Of a stretch of 64,000 nucleotides of DNA, positions 26,080 through 35,371 are shown in pieces. The first letter of the stretch is position 1, and every line of letters begins with the position of its first letter. The stretch lies in contig NZ_JAMBPR010000021.1 in assembly GCF_024206475.1 (NCBI RefSeq), positions 62,001 to 126,000 of the forward strand, in the 5' to 3' direction. A program made the position numbers and the translations under genes. The notes beneath the pieces are model-generated. The model was given only the letters and a program-made list of their open reading frames with translations, ran no database searches and was not told the DNA's origin. The DNA is from Paraburkholderia sp. CNPSo 3274. Lineage in GTDB: Bacteria > Pseudomonadota > Gammaproteobacteria > Burkholderiales > Burkholderiaceae.

Positions 26080-27117
26080 ATGGCGACGATCAAGGATGTG
26101 GCCGCCGTGGCGGGGGTGTCTTTCACGACGGTGTCGCATGTGGTGAACAATTCGCGTCCAGTGTCGGCGGACGTGCGGGCCAAGGTCGAGCGTGCGATCC
26201 TCGACCTGAATTACGTGCCGTCGGCGGTGGCGCGCTCGCTCAAGGCGCGTGCCACGGCGACCGTGGGTCTGCTCGTGCCGAACGGCACCAACCCGTATTT
26301 CGCGGAGCTTGCGCGCGGCGTTGAGGACGCCTGCGCGCGCAAGGGTTACTGCGTGTTCTTCTGCAACTCCGACGACGACCCGGCCAAGCAGCGCAGCTAC
26401 CTGCGCGTGCTGCAGGAAAAGCGCATCGACGGCCTCATCGTCGCCTCGGCCGGTGACGACGCCGTGCTGGCCTCGACGCTTGCCGGTACCCGCGAGCCGA
26501 TCGTCGTCATCGACCGCAACATCGAGGGACTCGACGCCGATCTCGTGCAGATCGACCACGAGCGCGGCGCCTGGCTCGCCACCCGGCATCTGCTCGAACT
26601 CGGGCACTCGCGCATTGGCTGCATCATCGGGCCGGTGACGACCGCGGTGAGCGCGATGCGCATGCACGGCTTCTTGCGCGCCATGTCTGAGCGGGGTGTG
26701 GAGATCGCGCCGGGTGCGATCGTAGAAAACGACTTCTCCGGCGCGGGCGGTTACTGCGCGGCGGCGCAACTGTTCGACAGCGTGCGGCCGACGGCGATCT
26801 TCGCCGGCAACGACATGATGGGCATCGGCGCCTTGCGCGCGGCCGCCGAGCGCGGGTTGCGCGTGCCGGGCGACTGCTCGATCATCGGTTTCGACGATAT
26901 CGAGCTCGGCAACTTCACCTGGCCCGCGCTCTCGACGGTCGGCCAGCCGGCGCGCGCGCTCGGCGACATGGCGGCGCTCACGCTGATCGAGCGCATCGCG
27001 AACGCGCGCGAGGAAGGCGCGAGGGCGCGGCGCCGCGTCATGCCGCCTACGCTCTTCGCTCGTGAATCGACGGGGCCCTGGGTCGGCGCGGAGGAATACG
27101 CGCCGCTCGCGGCCTGA
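26080..27117 (+). CDS. rbsR: LacI family repressor, RbsR-like
   Basis: LacI/GalR regulator of 345 residues. The HTH is MATIKDVAAVAGVSFTTVSH and the hinge includes VARSLKARATATVGLLVPNG. The effector domain has FCNSDDDPAKQRSYLRVLQE and ends with WPALSTVGQPARALG. Located between rbsC and ribokinase, it is the probable ribose-responsive repressor of the operon, acting at the AAACGTTT site near 21862. The 139-base gap before it holds no gene. Confidence 0.87.
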   Translation: MATIKDVAAVAGVSFTTVSHVVNNSRPVSADVRAKVERAILDLNYVPSAVARSLKARATATVGLLVPNGTNPYFAELARGVEDACARKGYCVFFCNSDDDPAKQRSYLRVLQEKRIDGLIVASAGDDAVLASTLAGTREPIVVIDRNIEGLDADLVQIDHERGAWLATRHLLELGHSRIGCIIGPVTTAVSAMRMHGFLRAMSERGVEIAPGAIVENDFSGAGGYCAAAQLFDSVRPTAIFAGNDMMGIGALRAAAERGLRVPGDCSIIGFDDIELGNFTWPALSTVGQPARALGDMAALTLIERIANAREEGARARRRVMPPTLFARESTGPWVGAEEYAPLAA

Positions 27118-27161
27118 GGCAGGGCGGTCGTACCGCAGGCGTTAGCCATTCAGGAGGCATC

Positions 27162-28103
27162 GTGACGACTGATGCAGCAAAGCCGACCGACGCGCGTGCT
27201 CGCGTGGCCGTGGTCGGCAGTCTGAATATGGATCTCGTCGCGCGTGCGCCGCGCTTGCCGGCTCCGGGCGAGACGCTCGCGGGCAATGCGTTTGCCCAGG
27301 TGGCCGGCGGCAAGGGTGGCAACCAGGCAGTGGCCGCGGCGCGCCTGGGCGCCCAGGTGGCGATGGTCGGCCGGGTCGGCGCCGACAGCAACGGCGAGGT
27401 ATTGCGTGCGGGGCTGGTGGCAGAAGGTATCGACTGCGGCGCGCTCGAAACGTCGCCGGGTGCGCCGACTGGCGTGGCGCTGATCGTGGTCGACGACGCG
27501 AGCCAGAATGCGATCGTCATCGTGGCTGGCAGCAACGGCGAGGTCACGCCTGAAACGATCGCGCGCCATGAGGCCGTGCTCGCGCAGGCCGACGTCGTGG
27601 TCTGCCAGCTCGAAATACCCACGGACGCCGTGGCGGCCGCGCTCGCCGCCGCGCGGCGGCTCGGCAAGATCACCATCCTGAATCCAGCGCCCGCTACGGG
27701 GCCGCTGCCCGCGCAGTGGCTCCCGCTCATCGACTATCTCGTGCCGAACGAACTGGAGGCCGCCGCGCTCACCGGCTTGCCTGCGAGCACGCCCGAAGAG
27801 GCGGCGCGCGCGGCGTTGGCGCTGCGCGAGGCGGGCGCATGCAACGTGCTGGTCACGCTCGGTGCGCAGGGTGTATGCGTGCTGCTCGATGGCACTGCGG
27901 CCGCCCATCTGCCCGCGCCACGCGTCAATGCGGTGGACACGACGGCGGCCGGCGACACCTTCATCGGCGGCCTGGCCGCGCGCCTGGCCGTCGGTGCCCC
28001 TGCGCTCGAAGCCATCGCTTTCGCATTGCGTGCGGCGTCGGTTTCCGTCACGCGCGCGGGCGCTCAACCTTCCATTCCAACGCTCGCCGAACTCGCGGGC
28101 TGA
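27162..28103 (+). CDS. rbsK: Ribokinase
   Basis: PfkB-family ribokinase of 313 residues that makes ribose 5-phosphate from ribose and ATP. The N-terminal VVGSLNMDLVARAPRLPAPG and GGKGGNQAVAAARLGAQVAM are the classic ribokinase motifs. C-terminal DTTAAGDTFIGG carries the catalytic Asp. GTG start at 27162 is preceded by AGGAGG. It is last in the rbs operon, with no recognisable terminator after it. Confidence 0.92.
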   Translation: MTTDAAKPTDARARVAVVGSLNMDLVARAPRLPAPGETLAGNAFAQVAGGKGGNQAVAAARLGAQVAMVGRVGADSNGEVLRAGLVAEGIDCGALETSPGAPTGVALIVVDDASQNAIVIVAGSNGEVTPETIARHEAVLAQADVVVCQLEIPTDAVAAALAAARRLGKITILNPAPATGPLPAQWLPLIDYLVPNELEAAALTGLPASTPEEAARAALALREAGACNVLVTLGAQGVCVLLDGTAAAHLPAPRVNAVDTTAAGDTFIGGLAARLAVGAPALEAIAFALRAASVSVTRAGAQPSIPTLAELAG

Positions 28104-28295
28104 ACGTATTTGCACGTCTTGCAGCCATAGCTGCCGCGGCGCGAGTTATTCCCGCCATGCATGAATGTATTTCAACAATACTTCATACCATATACACATT
28201 TCAAGACCATGAAAACCTGTGCCGTAAACGCCTGTTAGAGCGACAGCTCGATGTCGGGCGCTGGGCCCGACCACACCACAAGCGTTGGGGGAGTC

Positions 28296-30080
28296 ATGGG
28301 CAAGGGCATCAGTATCAAGGCGCGCATCGGCATCACAATGGGCTTTCTGGCGACGTTGATTGTCGCGATCAGTGCTGTCGGCTTGCTGGGCCTCACGCGT
28401 TCGAACGACGCGTATCGCGAGACCTTCACCGACCAGATGCCCAGTTCGCACGCAGTCAACCTGGCCGAGATCTACGCGGCGCGCGAGCGTCTCGCACTCG
28501 ACCGGGCCGCCTTCGAACTGGGTACGTCCGACGCCGCCGCGACGATTGATCGCGCGCGGATGCTGCGTGGCGTGTCGGACGACTTCTGGAAGAAGTACAT
28601 GGCCTTGCCGCACGACGGTGAGGAAGCGCGCCTCGCCCAGGAGGTCGAGGCCCGGCGCGACGCCCTGCACCAGATCGCGGACCAGTTCATGACGACCGTC
28701 CAGTCGGGCGATCAGGCGAAGGTCGTGGCGGGCGCCAAGGCACTCAAGGAGGCCTACGACGGGCTCTCGAAGGCCGACGCCGTGCTCGACAAGTTCCAGA
28801 TGACGCAAGCCCAGCAGGGCTTCGACGACGCCCAGGGCGCGTTCTCGCAACTGCGCATCGCGTGCATCGCGGCGTTGCTCGTGGGCATTGGCGCGGCCGC
28901 CTATTCGTTCTTCTCGCTGCGCCGCGCCATTGCGGAGCCGCTCGGCGAAGCGCTCGGCGCTTTCCATGCGATCGCCGCCGGCGATTTGCGCCGGCCCGTG
29001 GTCGTGCGCCGCAACGACGAGATGGGCGAACTGCTGGGCGGTGTCGCGCAAATGCAGCGCAGCCTCACCGAAACGGTGCGCTCGGTGCGCTCGGGCACCG
29101 AATCGATCGCCACCGCCACGCGCGAGATCGCCGCGGGCAACCTCGACCTCTCGTCGCGCACCGAAGAGCAGGCTTCGGCGCTCCAGGAGACCGCTTCGAG
29201 CATGGAGCAGCTCACGGGCACCGTGAAGCAGAACGCCGACAACGCCCGCCAGGCCAGCGCGCTCGCCGCTAACGCCTCGGAAATCGCCAACAAGGGCAGC
29301 TCGGTCGTCAATCAGGTGGTCGGCACGATGGGCGACATCAACGACAGCTCCGCGAAGATCGCAGACATCATCACGATCATCGAGGGCATCGCCTTCCAGA
29401 CCAACATCCTCGCGCTCAACGCGGCCGTCGAAGCGGCGCGCGCGGGCGAGGAAGGGCGCGGCTTCGCCGTGGTGGCGGGCGAGGTGCGCAGCCTCGCGCA
29501 GCGCGCGTCGGCGGCGGCCAAGGAGATCAAGGGGCTCATCGACACCTCGGTCGAGCGCGTGCAGGCGGGTTCGGCGCTCGTCGACGAGGCGGGCCGCACG
29601 ATGACCGAGATCATCGCCGCGGTGCAGCGCGTGACCGACATCATGGGCGAGATCGCGGCGGCTTCGCAGGAGCAGTCGGGGGGCATCGACCAGGTCGCGC
29701 GCGCGGTCACGCAGATGGACGAGGTGACCCAGCAGAACGCGGCGCTCGTCGAGGAGGCGGCGGCCGCGGCGCAGTCGCTCGAGGACCAGGCCGGACGCCT
29801 GCGCCAGGCTGTCGCGGTGTTTAACCTGGATGACACAGCGGGCGGCGTGGTGCCGGTGCAGCCCGTGCGGGTAGCCGCCAGGGCGGCTTCTGTCTCCCGT
29901 TCCGTCTCGCGCCCGGCATCGGCCAGCGGGGCTTCTGCGCCTGCGCCAAAGCGCGCGCCGCGCCGCCCTCCCGCTCCCGCTCCCGTCCAGCCGGCCGCAC
30001 GGCCCGCGGCAGCCTCGAGCGCGCCCGTGAGTGCTGTGGCGTCGGGCGCCGGTTCGAACGGCGACTGGGAAACCTTCTGA
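28296..30080 (+). CDS. Methyl-accepting chemotaxis protein
   Basis: Tsr/Tar-like chemoreceptor of 594 residues. Transmembrane helix 1 is near residues 10-32, a four-helix-bundle-type periplasmic sensor near 35-185, and helix 2 near 190-212. HAMP is followed by the signalling hairpin with the highly conserved tip [21 protein letters not shown] long Ala/Pro-rich linker ends in DWETF, the CheR/CheB-docking pentapeptide type (NWETF in E. coli). It follows the ribose operon, so ribose or RbsB sensing is possible but unproven. ATG 28296 is used (GGGGGAGTC before it). Confidence 0.9.
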   Translation: MGKGISIKARIGITMGFLATLIVAISAVGLLGLTRSNDAYRETFTDQMPSSHAVNLAEIYAARERLALDRAAFELGTSDAAATIDRARMLRGVSDDFWKKYMALPHDGEEARLAQEVEARRDALHQIADQFMTTVQSGDQAKVVAGAKALKEAYDGLSKADAVLDKFQMTQAQQGFDDAQGAFSQLRIACIAALLVGIGAAAYSFFSLRRAIAEPLGEALGAFHAIAAGDLRRPVVVRRNDEMGELLGGVAQMQRSLTETVRSVRSGTESIATATREIAAGNLDLSSRTEEQASALQETASSMEQLTGTVKQNADNARQASALAANASEIANKGSSVVNQVVGTMGDINDSSAKIADIITIIEGIAFQTNILALNAAVEAARAGEEGRGFAVVAGEVRSLAQRASAAAKEIKGLIDTSVERVQAGSALVDEAGRTMTEIIAAVQRVTDIMGEIAAASQEQSGGIDQVARAVTQMDEVTQQNAALVEEAAAAAQSLEDQAGRLRQAVAVFNLDDTAGGVVPVQPVRVAARAASVSRSVSRPASASGASAPAPKRAPRRPPAPAPVQPAARPAAASSAPVSAVASGAGSNGDWETF

Positions 30081-30123
30081 AGTTCTTCCGATCAGACGCG
30101 CGGGCCGTCCGCGCACGATAGCC

Positions 30124-30151
30124 AGCCGCTGCGCCGCAGCGGCTTTTTTTT
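30124..30151 (+). terminator. Rho-independent terminator of the chemoreceptor gene
   Basis: AGCCGCTGCG/CGCAGCGGCT inverted repeat followed by eight Ts, about 45 bases after the stop. Confidence 0.85.
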
Positions 30152-30458
30152 GCGTCTTTGACCCCGTTGTGCGGCCCCGCCGTGCGCCATGCGCGCGCCG
30201 TTACGGTACATTGTCAGCCGTGTCATCTGCGCGGCCCGGTCGGCGCGCTACACTGCGGCGCCGAGCGGTGCCCGCGAGCGGCATGGCGCTGTGCTGGACG
30301 GTTCAGCCCGTGCCCACGCACGAGCGGACCGCACGGGGTGGCGCCGGAGGGGAAGGACCCGCGCCGCACAGCAAGGGAGGGCGCACAGCGCCATGCAGGA
30401 CGGATTGCGCCGGCATCGAGCGCCGGTGCCGCATGACAGCACAAACAAGGAACCCGAC
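30152..30458. other. Gene-free spacer before the hydratase gene
   Basis: About 300 GC-rich bases between the chemoreceptor terminator and the next gene. Reading frames exist but show no family similarity. No palindrome or RNA was recognised. It presumably carries the promoter of the hydratase gene. Confidence 0.4.
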
Positions 30459-31220
30459 ATGACGCATGACGATCTCGCGCAACGCCTCGTGAATGCGCGC
30501 CGGCATCATCATCTGATCGAAACGCTGGAACCCGAGCGCATACCGCCGGATGCGGCCACGGCCTACGCGATCCAGCAGGCGGTGCTCGCCGGGCTCGAAA
30601 CGACCACGGGCGGCTGGAAGGTGGGCGCGCGCGCCCCGGGCGGCCCCGCCTCCGGCGCGCCGATCCCGGCGCCGCTCGTGCACGCCTCGCCGGCGCGCTT
30701 CGAGCGTCGCCACTTCTTCCGCGTGCTCGTGGAACTGGAGATCGCGTTTCGCTTTTCGGAACCGATCGTCCCTCGCGCCGAAGCCTATGCGCGCGACGAG
30801 GTGCTCGCGCGCGTCGGCCAGATCCTGCCGGCCATCGAGATCGTCGATAGCCGTTTCGCGCAGTGGCCCAACGTCGCGCCGCTCGCCCAGCTCGCCGATG
30901 CACAGAACAATGGCGCACTCGTGACCGGCCATGCGCTGCCCTACCCAGCGCTTGCCCGCGTGCTCGATTTTGTAGCACCCGAGCTCGAACTGACGTTCGA
31001 CGGCGCCTCGCTCGTGCCGGAGGCGCCGGGCAACCCCGCTGGCGATCCACGCGAACTGCTCGTCTGGTTCGTCAATCATTGCGCCGCAATGGGCATCACG
31101 ATCGAGCCCGAATGGACCATTACGACCGGCACCTATGTCGGTGCGCACCGCATCGATACACCGGGTCTCCTGCACGGCCATATCGACGGGTTAGGGGAAG
31201 TCGAAGTCGAGTTCGTCTAG
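30459..31220 (+). CDS. 2-keto-4-pentenoate hydratase / fumarylacetoacetase family protein
   Basis: A 253-residue enzyme of the FAH/MhpD superfamily. Landmarks are the substrate-loop GGWKVGARAPGG, the metal-binding acidic pair in FRVLVELEIAFRF, PAIEIVDSRF, and near the end ITTGTYVGAHRIDTPG. MhpD-type members add water to 2-hydroxypentadienoate in meta-cleavage pathways; related decarboxylases share the fold. No other aromatic degradation gene is nearby, so the substrate is open. It begins MTHDDLAQRLVNAR at ATG 30459 and ends before a strong terminator. Confidence 0.8.
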   Translation: MTHDDLAQRLVNARRHHHLIETLEPERIPPDAATAYAIQQAVLAGLETTTGGWKVGARAPGGPASGAPIPAPLVHASPARFERRHFFRVLVELEIAFRFSEPIVPRAEAYARDEVLARVGQILPAIEIVDSRFAQWPNVAPLAQLADAQNNGALVTGHALPYPALARVLDFVAPELELTFDGASLVPEAPGNPAGDPRELLVWFVNHCAAMGITIEPEWTITTGTYVGAHRIDTPGLLHGHIDGLGEVEVEFV

Positions 31221-31276
31221 GTAGCCCAGGGCGCGCCATGTAACTGTCGCACCTGTCACATTTGTTCTAACGAACG

Positions 31277-31312
31277 GCCGCCGCGCGCATCGCGCGGCGG
31301 CTTTATTTTTTT
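31277..31312 (+). terminator. Rho-independent terminator after the hydratase gene
   Basis: Eleven-bp perfect stem GCCGCCGCGCG / CGCGCGGCGGC with loop CAT, followed by TTTATTTTTTTT. Confidence 0.88.
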
Positions 31313-32004
31313 GTGCGCGCTGTGCACCTCATGGGTGTAAACCTGGCAACCTGTCACGCGCGTCATCTTCATCGCAGGCGTGCGCGCGTCGTTCGCGCGT
31401 CGTTCGATTGGAGCGGGAAAACCACTACTGCCGACAGGGCTTGTCAGCGTCGGCTCGCATCCGCGCAAGAATGCGCGGCAGGTCACCGACGATGGCGGAA
31501 TCGACGCGTAAAAAGGGAAAAAATTCGCATTGACGCGTGCTCACAACAATTGCGTGGCAGTGCGCAATGCGAGCGCGCTATGCGGGCTCGCGAACAAATC
31601 GTAACGAGTGGGTGTGCACCGGCGCTGCAATGGTGCGTTTGATGAAGAGGCGCTGCGTATGCCGTTGCGCCGGACAAGCCGGATGACAAGGCGAAAACCG
31701 GTCGAACATCAGGTAAAAAGCTTGTTGCTGCGAATGCCCGGCCCGACAGAATTGGCCAACACGCGGCACAGCGTTTGAGAGGGAGCGTGACCCCGGTCTG
31801 AAATTTGCACCAGTGGGGAAGATCATTGTAAGTCGTTGTCTGGCGCCCTCCAAGCGCTCAAAAATGCTTAGCTTTCGAGGGCACATCCGGCGCGATTTAA
31901 CGGTGCGAAAAATTTCAAAAGGGTTTAGGATGAATTTGAGCGATGTCGTTTCCGAATAGCGCGCCGCGCACGACATCGGTCGCAGATCTCGGCGAGGAGG
32001 TAGC
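31313..32004 (+). other. Long gene-free leader upstream of prkA
   Basis: About 690 bases without a credible gene between the terminator and prkA. The last 150 bases become AT-richer (AAAAATTTCAAAAGG near 31910-31925), and GAGGAGGT directly precedes ATG 32005. It probably carries the promoter(s) of the prkA-yeaH-spoVR unit. No convincing sigma54 or sigma70 box could be settled by eye. Confidence 0.45.
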
Positions 32005-33927
32005 ATGGATATCTACAGCAGCTTCGCGACCCGCTTCGAAAAAACGCGAGAGGAGGAGTTCTCGCTCGAGGAGTATCTCGCGCTCTGCAAGGAAGATCCC
32101 AATGCGTACGCCACGGCTGGCGAACGCATGCTGACGGCAATCGGCGAACCCGAACAGATCGACACCCGCAACGACCCGCGTCTGTCGCGCATCTTTGCGA
32201 ACAAGGTCATCAAGGTGTATCCCGCATTCCGCGAGTTCTATGGCATGGAAGACGTGATCGAGCAGGTCGTCGCGTACTTCCGCCATGCGGCGCAAGGACT
32301 CGAAGAGAAGAAGCAGATTCTCTATCTGCTCGGTCCGGTGGGCGGCGGCAAGTCCTCCATCGCCGAGCGTCTGAAGCAGCTCATGGAGCGCGTGCCGTTC
32401 TACTCGATCAAGGGCTCGCCCGTGAACGAATCTCCGCTAGGGCTTTTCGACTACGACGAAGACGGTCCCATACTCGAAGAGCAATACGGCATACCTCGCC
32501 GCTACCTGAGGAGCATCTTGAGCCCGTGGGCGGTGAAGCGCCTGCACGAATACAACGGCGACATCCGCAAGTTCCGCGTGGTGCGCCGCTTCCCGTCCAT
32601 CCTGCGCCAGATCGGCATTGCGAAGACCGAGCCTGGCGACGAAAACAATCAGGACATCTCGTCGCTCGTCGGCAAGGTGGACATCCGCAAGCTCGAGCAA
32701 TACGCACAGGACGACGCAGACGCGTATAGCTACTCAGGCGGCCTGTGTCTCGCGAATCAGGGCTTGCTCGAATTCGTCGAAATGTTCAAGGCGCCGATCA
32801 AGGTGCTGCACCCGCTACTCACGGCCACCCAGGAAGGTAACTTCAAGGGCACCGAAGGATTCGGGGCGATTCCGTTCAACGGCATCATCCTCGCGCACTC
32901 GAACGAGTCGGAGTGGAAGGCGTTCCGCAACAACCGCAACAACGAGGCACTGCTCGATCGTATCTTCGTGGTGAAGGTGCCGTACTGCCTGCGCTACTCG
33001 GAAGAGATGAAGATCTACGAGAAGCTGTTGCGCAATTCGTCACTGGCCGAGGCTGTGTGTGCGCCGGGCACGCTGAAGATGATGTCGCAGATGTCGGTGC
33101 TCACGCGCTTGCAGGAGCCGGAGAACTCCAGTCTCTTCTCGAAGATGCAGGTGTACGACGGCGAAAACCTCAAGGACACCGATCCAAAAGCGAAGTCGTA
33201 CCAGGAGTACCGCGACTTCGCGGGCGTGGACGAAGGGATGAACGGGGTGTCCACGCGCTTCGCGTTCAAGATTCTCTCGCGCGTGTTCAACTTCGACTCG
33301 ACCGAAGTGGCCGCGAATCCAGTGCACCTCATGTATGTACTCGAACAGCAGATCGAGCGCGAGCAGTTCCCGCCGGAAACCGAACAGAAGTATCTGTCGT
33401 TCGTAAAGGACGTGCTGGCCTCGCGTTACGCGGAGTTCATCGGCAAGGAAATCCAGACCGCTTACCTCGAGTCGTATTCCGAATACGGGCAGAACATCTT
33501 CGACCGCTATGTCACGTACGCCGACTTCTGGATTCAGGACCAGGAGTTCCGCGACCACGACACGGGCGAAAGCTTCGACCGCGCGGCGTTGAATGCCGAG
33601 CTCGAGAAGATCGAGAAGCCCGCGGGCATCAGCAACCCGAAGGACTTCCGCAACGAGATCGTGAACTTCGTGCTGCGCGCGCGTGCCGCCAATGCCGGCA
33701 AGAATCCGGCCTGGATCAGCTATGAGAAGCTGCGCGTGGTGATCGAAAAGAAAATGTTTTCGAACACGGAAGAACTTTTGCCGGTCATCTCGTTCAATGC
33801 GAAAGGCTCGGCGGAAGAGCAGCGCAAGCACGAAGACTTCGTCAACCGCATGGTGGCGAAGGGCTACACGCCGAAGCAGGTCCGGTTGCTCTGCGACTGG
33901 TATCTGCGGGTGCGCAAGTCGTCGTGA
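32005..33927 (+). CDS. prkA: PrkA family serine protein kinase
   Basis: PrkA protein of 640 residues, the usual length. The N-terminal AAA+ domain has Walker A GPVGGGKSS at 110-118. The phrases KGSPVNESPLGLFDYDEDG, YGIPRRYLRSILSPWAVKRL and NEALLDRIFVVKVPYCLRYS are diagnostic, and a C-terminal kinase-like domain follows. In enterobacteria (YeaG) it works with YeaH under starvation or stress and phosphorylates or proteolytically influences target proteins. It is first of the conserved trio prkA-yeaH-spoVR, with a Shine-Dalgarno GAGGAGGT. Confidence 0.95.
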   Translation: MDIYSSFATRFEKTREEEFSLEEYLALCKEDPNAYATAGERMLTAIGEPEQIDTRNDPRLSRIFANKVIKVYPAFREFYGMEDVIEQVVAYFRHAAQGLEEKKQILYLLGPVGGGKSSIAERLKQLMERVPFYSIKGSPVNESPLGLFDYDEDGPILEEQYGIPRRYLRSILSPWAVKRLHEYNGDIRKFRVVRRFPSILRQIGIAKTEPGDENNQDISSLVGKVDIRKLEQYAQDDADAYSYSGGLCLANQGLLEFVEMFKAPIKVLHPLLTATQEGNFKGTEGFGAIPFNGIILAHSNESEWKAFRNNRNNEALLDRIFVVKVPYCLRYSEEMKIYEKLLRNSSLAEAVCAPGTLKMMSQMSVLTRLQEPENSSLFSKMQVYDGENLKDTDPKAKSYQEYRDFAGVDEGMNGVSTRFAFKILSRVFNFDSTEVAANPVHLMYVLEQQIEREQFPPETEQKYLSFVKDVLASRYAEFIGKEIQTAYLESYSEYGQNIFDRYVTYADFWIQDQEFRDHDTGESFDRAALNAELEKIEKPAGISNPKDFRNEIVNFVLRARAANAGKNPAWISYEKLRVVIEKKMFSNTEELLPVISFNAKGSAEEQRKHEDFVNRMVAKGYTPKQVRLLCDWYLRVRKSS

Positions 33928-34102
33928 ACGTAGAGGCTTTACCGTCCGAATGCGCTGCCGCAGTTTTGCGGCGGCGCAAGCGGACCCCAGGCGGGGCGTA
34001 GGCGGCGTGGCCATGAGCGGGTGAACGCGGCACGCACGATGGCGGACGCGGCAATGAACACTGCGCACCTCGCCCATTCGCAACTGGAGCGGGAGACTGA
34101 AT

Positions 34103-35371
34103 GTGCTTCATCAAATCATCGACCGCAGGCTAGCCGGAAAGAACAAGAGCATCGCTAACCGCGAGCGCTTTTTGCGCCGCGTGAAGAACTATATTCGTCA
34201 CGCCGTTTCGGAAGCGGTGCGTGACCGCAGCATCAAGGACATACAAAGCAACCAGAGCATCACCATCCCGCGCAAGGACATCGCGGAGCCGTCGTTCCGG
34301 CACGGCCCTGGCGGCAAGCGCGAAATGGTTCACCCAGGCAACGAGGACTACATTCGCGGCGACCGCATTCCGCGGCCACAGGGCGGCGGGGGCGGTGGCG
34401 GCAGCCAGGCGAGCAACGAGGGCGAAGGTCAGGACGACTTCGTGTTCGAACTCTCGCGCGAAGAATTCATGCAGTACTTCTTCGACGACCTCGAACTGCC
34501 GCGTCTCGTCAAAACCCATCTCATGGCCGTGCCTACGTGGAAGAGCATCCGCGCGGGCTGGGCTGCCGAGGGCACGCCGAACAACATCGACGTCGTACGC
34601 TCGCTGCGCAGTGCGCTCGGCCGGCGCATCGCGCTCGGTGCGCCGCTCGTCAACGAACTGCACGAACTCGAAGAGCAACTCGAAGCGCTCAAGGCCGACC
34701 CTGCCGACCGGCGCGAAGAGATCGCGGTGCTCGAAGAGCAGATTCATCACCTGCGCGGGCGCATCTGGCGCATTCCGTTCATCGACCCGTTCGATCTGCG
34801 TTACGTGAATCGCGTGAAGCAGCCGCAACCGTCGAGCCAGGCGGTGATGTTCTGCCTGATGGACGTGTCGGGCTCGATGGACGAGCAGCGCAAGGACTTG
34901 TCCAAGCGCTTCTTCATCCTTCTCTACCTGTTCCTCAAGCGCAATTACGAAAAGATCGAGGTGGTCTTCATTCGCCACCACACGCGCGCCGAGGAAGTGG
35001 ACGAGGACACCTTCTTTCATTCCACCGAAAGCGGCGGCACGGTCGTGTCGAGCGCGCTGGAACTGATGAAAAAAGTGATCGAGGACCGTTATTCGCCCAG
35101 CGACTGGAACATCTACGGCGCACAGGCTTCGGACGGCGACAATTGGACTGATGATTCACCCAAATGCCGCAAGATTCTCGCGGATGACATACTGACTCAG
35201 GTGCGCTATTTTGCGTATATTCAGGTGACGCCGGAGGAGCAGAACCTCTGGCTTGAATACGCGCAGCTCGCACTCACCGAACCGCATCTGGCGATGAAAA
35301 AAGTCGACACCGCGGCGGACATCTACCCGGTGTTCCGGGAGCTTTTCGAAAAGCAGGTGGAGCACTCATGA
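34103..35371 (+). CDS. yeaH: YeaH/YhbH family protein (DUF444)
   Basis: Protein of 422 residues, partner of PrkA. The N-terminal basic region (MLHQIIDRRLAGKNKSIANR) and a Gly-rich linker (91-104) precede a von Willebrand-type A domain with MIDAS motif DVSGSMD (254-260). HHTRAEEVDEDTFFHSTESG follows. The start is GTG 34103 after GGAGCGGGAG. It is encoded 175 bases after prkA and overlaps spoVR by four bases. The biochemical role of the family is not settled. Confidence 0.92.
   Translation: MLHQIIDRRLAGKNKSIANRERFLRRVKNYIRHAVSEAVRDRSIKDIQSNQSITIPRKDIAEPSFRHGPGGKREMVHPGNEDYIRGDRIPRPQGGGGGGGSQASNEGEGQDDFVFELSREEFMQYFFDDLELPRLVKTHLMAVPTWKSIRAGWAAEGTPNNIDVVRSLRSALGRRIALGAPLVNELHELEEQLEALKADPADRREEIAVLEEQIHHLRGRIWRIPFIDPFDLRYVNRVKQPQPSSQAVMFCLMDVSGSMDEQRKDLSKRFFILLYLFLKRNYEKIEVVFIRHHTRAEEVDEDTFFHSTESGGTVVSSALELMKKVIEDRYSPSDWNIYGAQASDGDNWTDDSPKCRKILADDILTQVRYFAYIQVTPEEQNLWLEYAQLALTEPHLAMKKVDTAADIYPVFRELFEKQVEHS

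Noticed and set aside
28146..30116. 656-codon frame opposite the chemoreceptor
   Set aside because: Shadow of the highly helical chemoreceptor coding strand; no recognisable domain.
31763..31780. Sigma54-like GGCAC-N-TTTGA before prkA
   Set aside because: The downstream element has GA where the invariant GC is required, so the match is too poor to call.
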